A DNA stretch of 64,000 nucleotides from Bacteroidota bacterium (GTDB taxonomy: Bacteria > Bacteroidota > Bacteroidia > Chitinophagales > Chitinophagaceae): contig JAEWJK010000006.1 in the NCBI GenBank assembly GCA_023386555.1, forward strand, positions 184,144-248,143. The letters run 5' to 3'. This document shows, one piece after another, positions 63,562 through 64,000 of this stretch (the stretch's first letter is position 1; the number at the start of each line of letters is the position of its first letter). The notes below the pieces were generated by a model that saw nothing but the letters and a program-made list of their open reading frames with translations, was not told the DNA's origin and searched no databases. The position numbers and the translations under genes are program-made.

Positions 63562-63875
63562 TCTTTCAAATTTCCATTTTCGGTAATAGATTCATCCGTA
63601 ACGATGAACTATCTCCCTGGTTTTTGAATAATAGTTACCGAAATTAAAGATTGTACAATCTCTTGTCCCTGCATCTCCATTGCACCTTGAGCCATAGTCC
63701 CTTCCTATCCTCGTCATATATGATTGCTTCCCGCCTTCATTTTACATAACGTTCCATGCATTATTCACATATTTTCAAATGAATAGCGTGGAACAAATTG
63801 TCACTTAAATTTATTGCTTAAAAAGGAGATTCGCAGTCTGATTTATTTTCTGCCGACTTTACTATGATACTACCC
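63562..63875. other. Gene-free region after rhomboid gene
   Basis: About 310 bp with no credible gene or RNA recognised, ending where a likely insertion sequence begins. Confidence 0.4.
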
Positions 63876-64000
63876 TGTCTCGTCCTGAAATCGCTTTACA
63901 CATTCGAACTAAATGTGTAAACTTGAATTATCTATTATGACAATTCCCGAAAAGCAGAGAGGGCGTCTTGATACTTATGATGCCTCGCTCAAAATTGCTG
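63876..64000 (+). mobile_element. Probable left end of an insertion sequence
   Basis: TGTCTCGTCCTGAAA at 63876-63890 looks like an IS terminal inverted repeat. A gene start at ATG 63937 (MTIPEKQRGRLDTY then DASLKIA) runs off the window and resembles the beginning of IS3-type transposase OrfA proteins. Only 21 codons are visible, so the family is uncertain. Confidence 0.5.
63937..64000 (+). CDS. Partial transposase-like gene (cut by window end)
   Basis: First 21 codons only; reads as a basic N-terminus of the kind seen in IS OrfA proteins (…RLDTYDASLKIA). Incomplete, so function is tentative. Confidence 0.4.
   Translation, partial: MTIPEKQRGRLDTYDASLKIA

Overview
The window looks like chromosomal DNA of a Bacteroidota bacterium, most likely Chitinophagaceae or a close relative. 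It is A+T-rich. Several very large surface or secreted proteins end in type IX secretion (T9SS type A) sorting tails. Promoters fit the Bacteroidota form TTG-N19-21-TAnnTTTG. Family content also fits: HYC_CC_PP, DUF2911, DUF3347, DUF4251, a NagB/PIG-L fusion, and an exosortase with an IPIDGG-tailed substrate.

Region 1 (1-10093) is ordinary chromosome: an FucP-like sugar transporter, a giant FG-GAP/IPT T9SS protein flanked by two copies of a ~48-bp hairpin repeat, a DUF4251 lipoprotein, a YqaE-like membrane protein, a DUF4268 protein, and a co-oriented SAM hydroxide adenosyltransferase/SDR pair.

Region 2 (10094-47656) is a 37.5-kb integrated mobile element. It lies between the 3' end of tRNA-Lys(TTT) and an exact 23-bp copy of that end at 47634-47656, and similar ~21-bp candidate arm sites lie inside both ends. 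From left to right it holds a tyrosine recombinase; a strongly structured ~183-nt RNA candidate next to an RNA-polymerase-alpha-CTD-like mini-protein; a coiled-coil protein; an HTH/basic protein/replication-type operon; a type I restriction-modification locus with a HEPN-type Abi gene between hsdS and hsdR, preceded by its own promoter and hairpin RNA; and a 13-gene copper-handling operon. That operon has an HMA-AraC fusion regulator, CopA, three small Cu-binding proteins, DUF305, a CusA-type pump encoded as two overlapping genes, an outer membrane factor and two CusB adaptors. Then come a cargo block of T9SS delta-60 protein, lipoprotein and LuxR regulator bracketed by two copies of a long hairpin, a long C/T-rich structured region without genes, two unfamiliar convergent genes, a DUF6943-like gene, and a right-end cassette of six small genes including DUF5675. 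I see no relaxase, coupling protein or conjugation genes, so how it moves is open.

Region 3 (47657-64000) is chromosome again: a membrane protein, a PAP2 phosphatase, the NagB/PIG-L fusion, two paralogous T9SS proteins (one 5'-truncated), and tRNA-Arg(ACG) followed by an unusual tandem array of degenerate tRNA-like units. After these come an exosortase with a partner membrane protein, a mini substrate and a 1459-aa T9SS protein, then rlmH, a rhomboid protease and the edge of what is probably an insertion sequence.

The most unusual observations are the Abi gene with its upstream RNA inside the hsd locus, the 183-nt RNA beside the alpha-CTD-like gene, the split cusA with ATGA overlap and a strong Shine-Dalgarno, the tRNA-Arg-derived tandem array, the hairpin pair bracketing the cargo, and the conserved-looking right-end cassette of the element.
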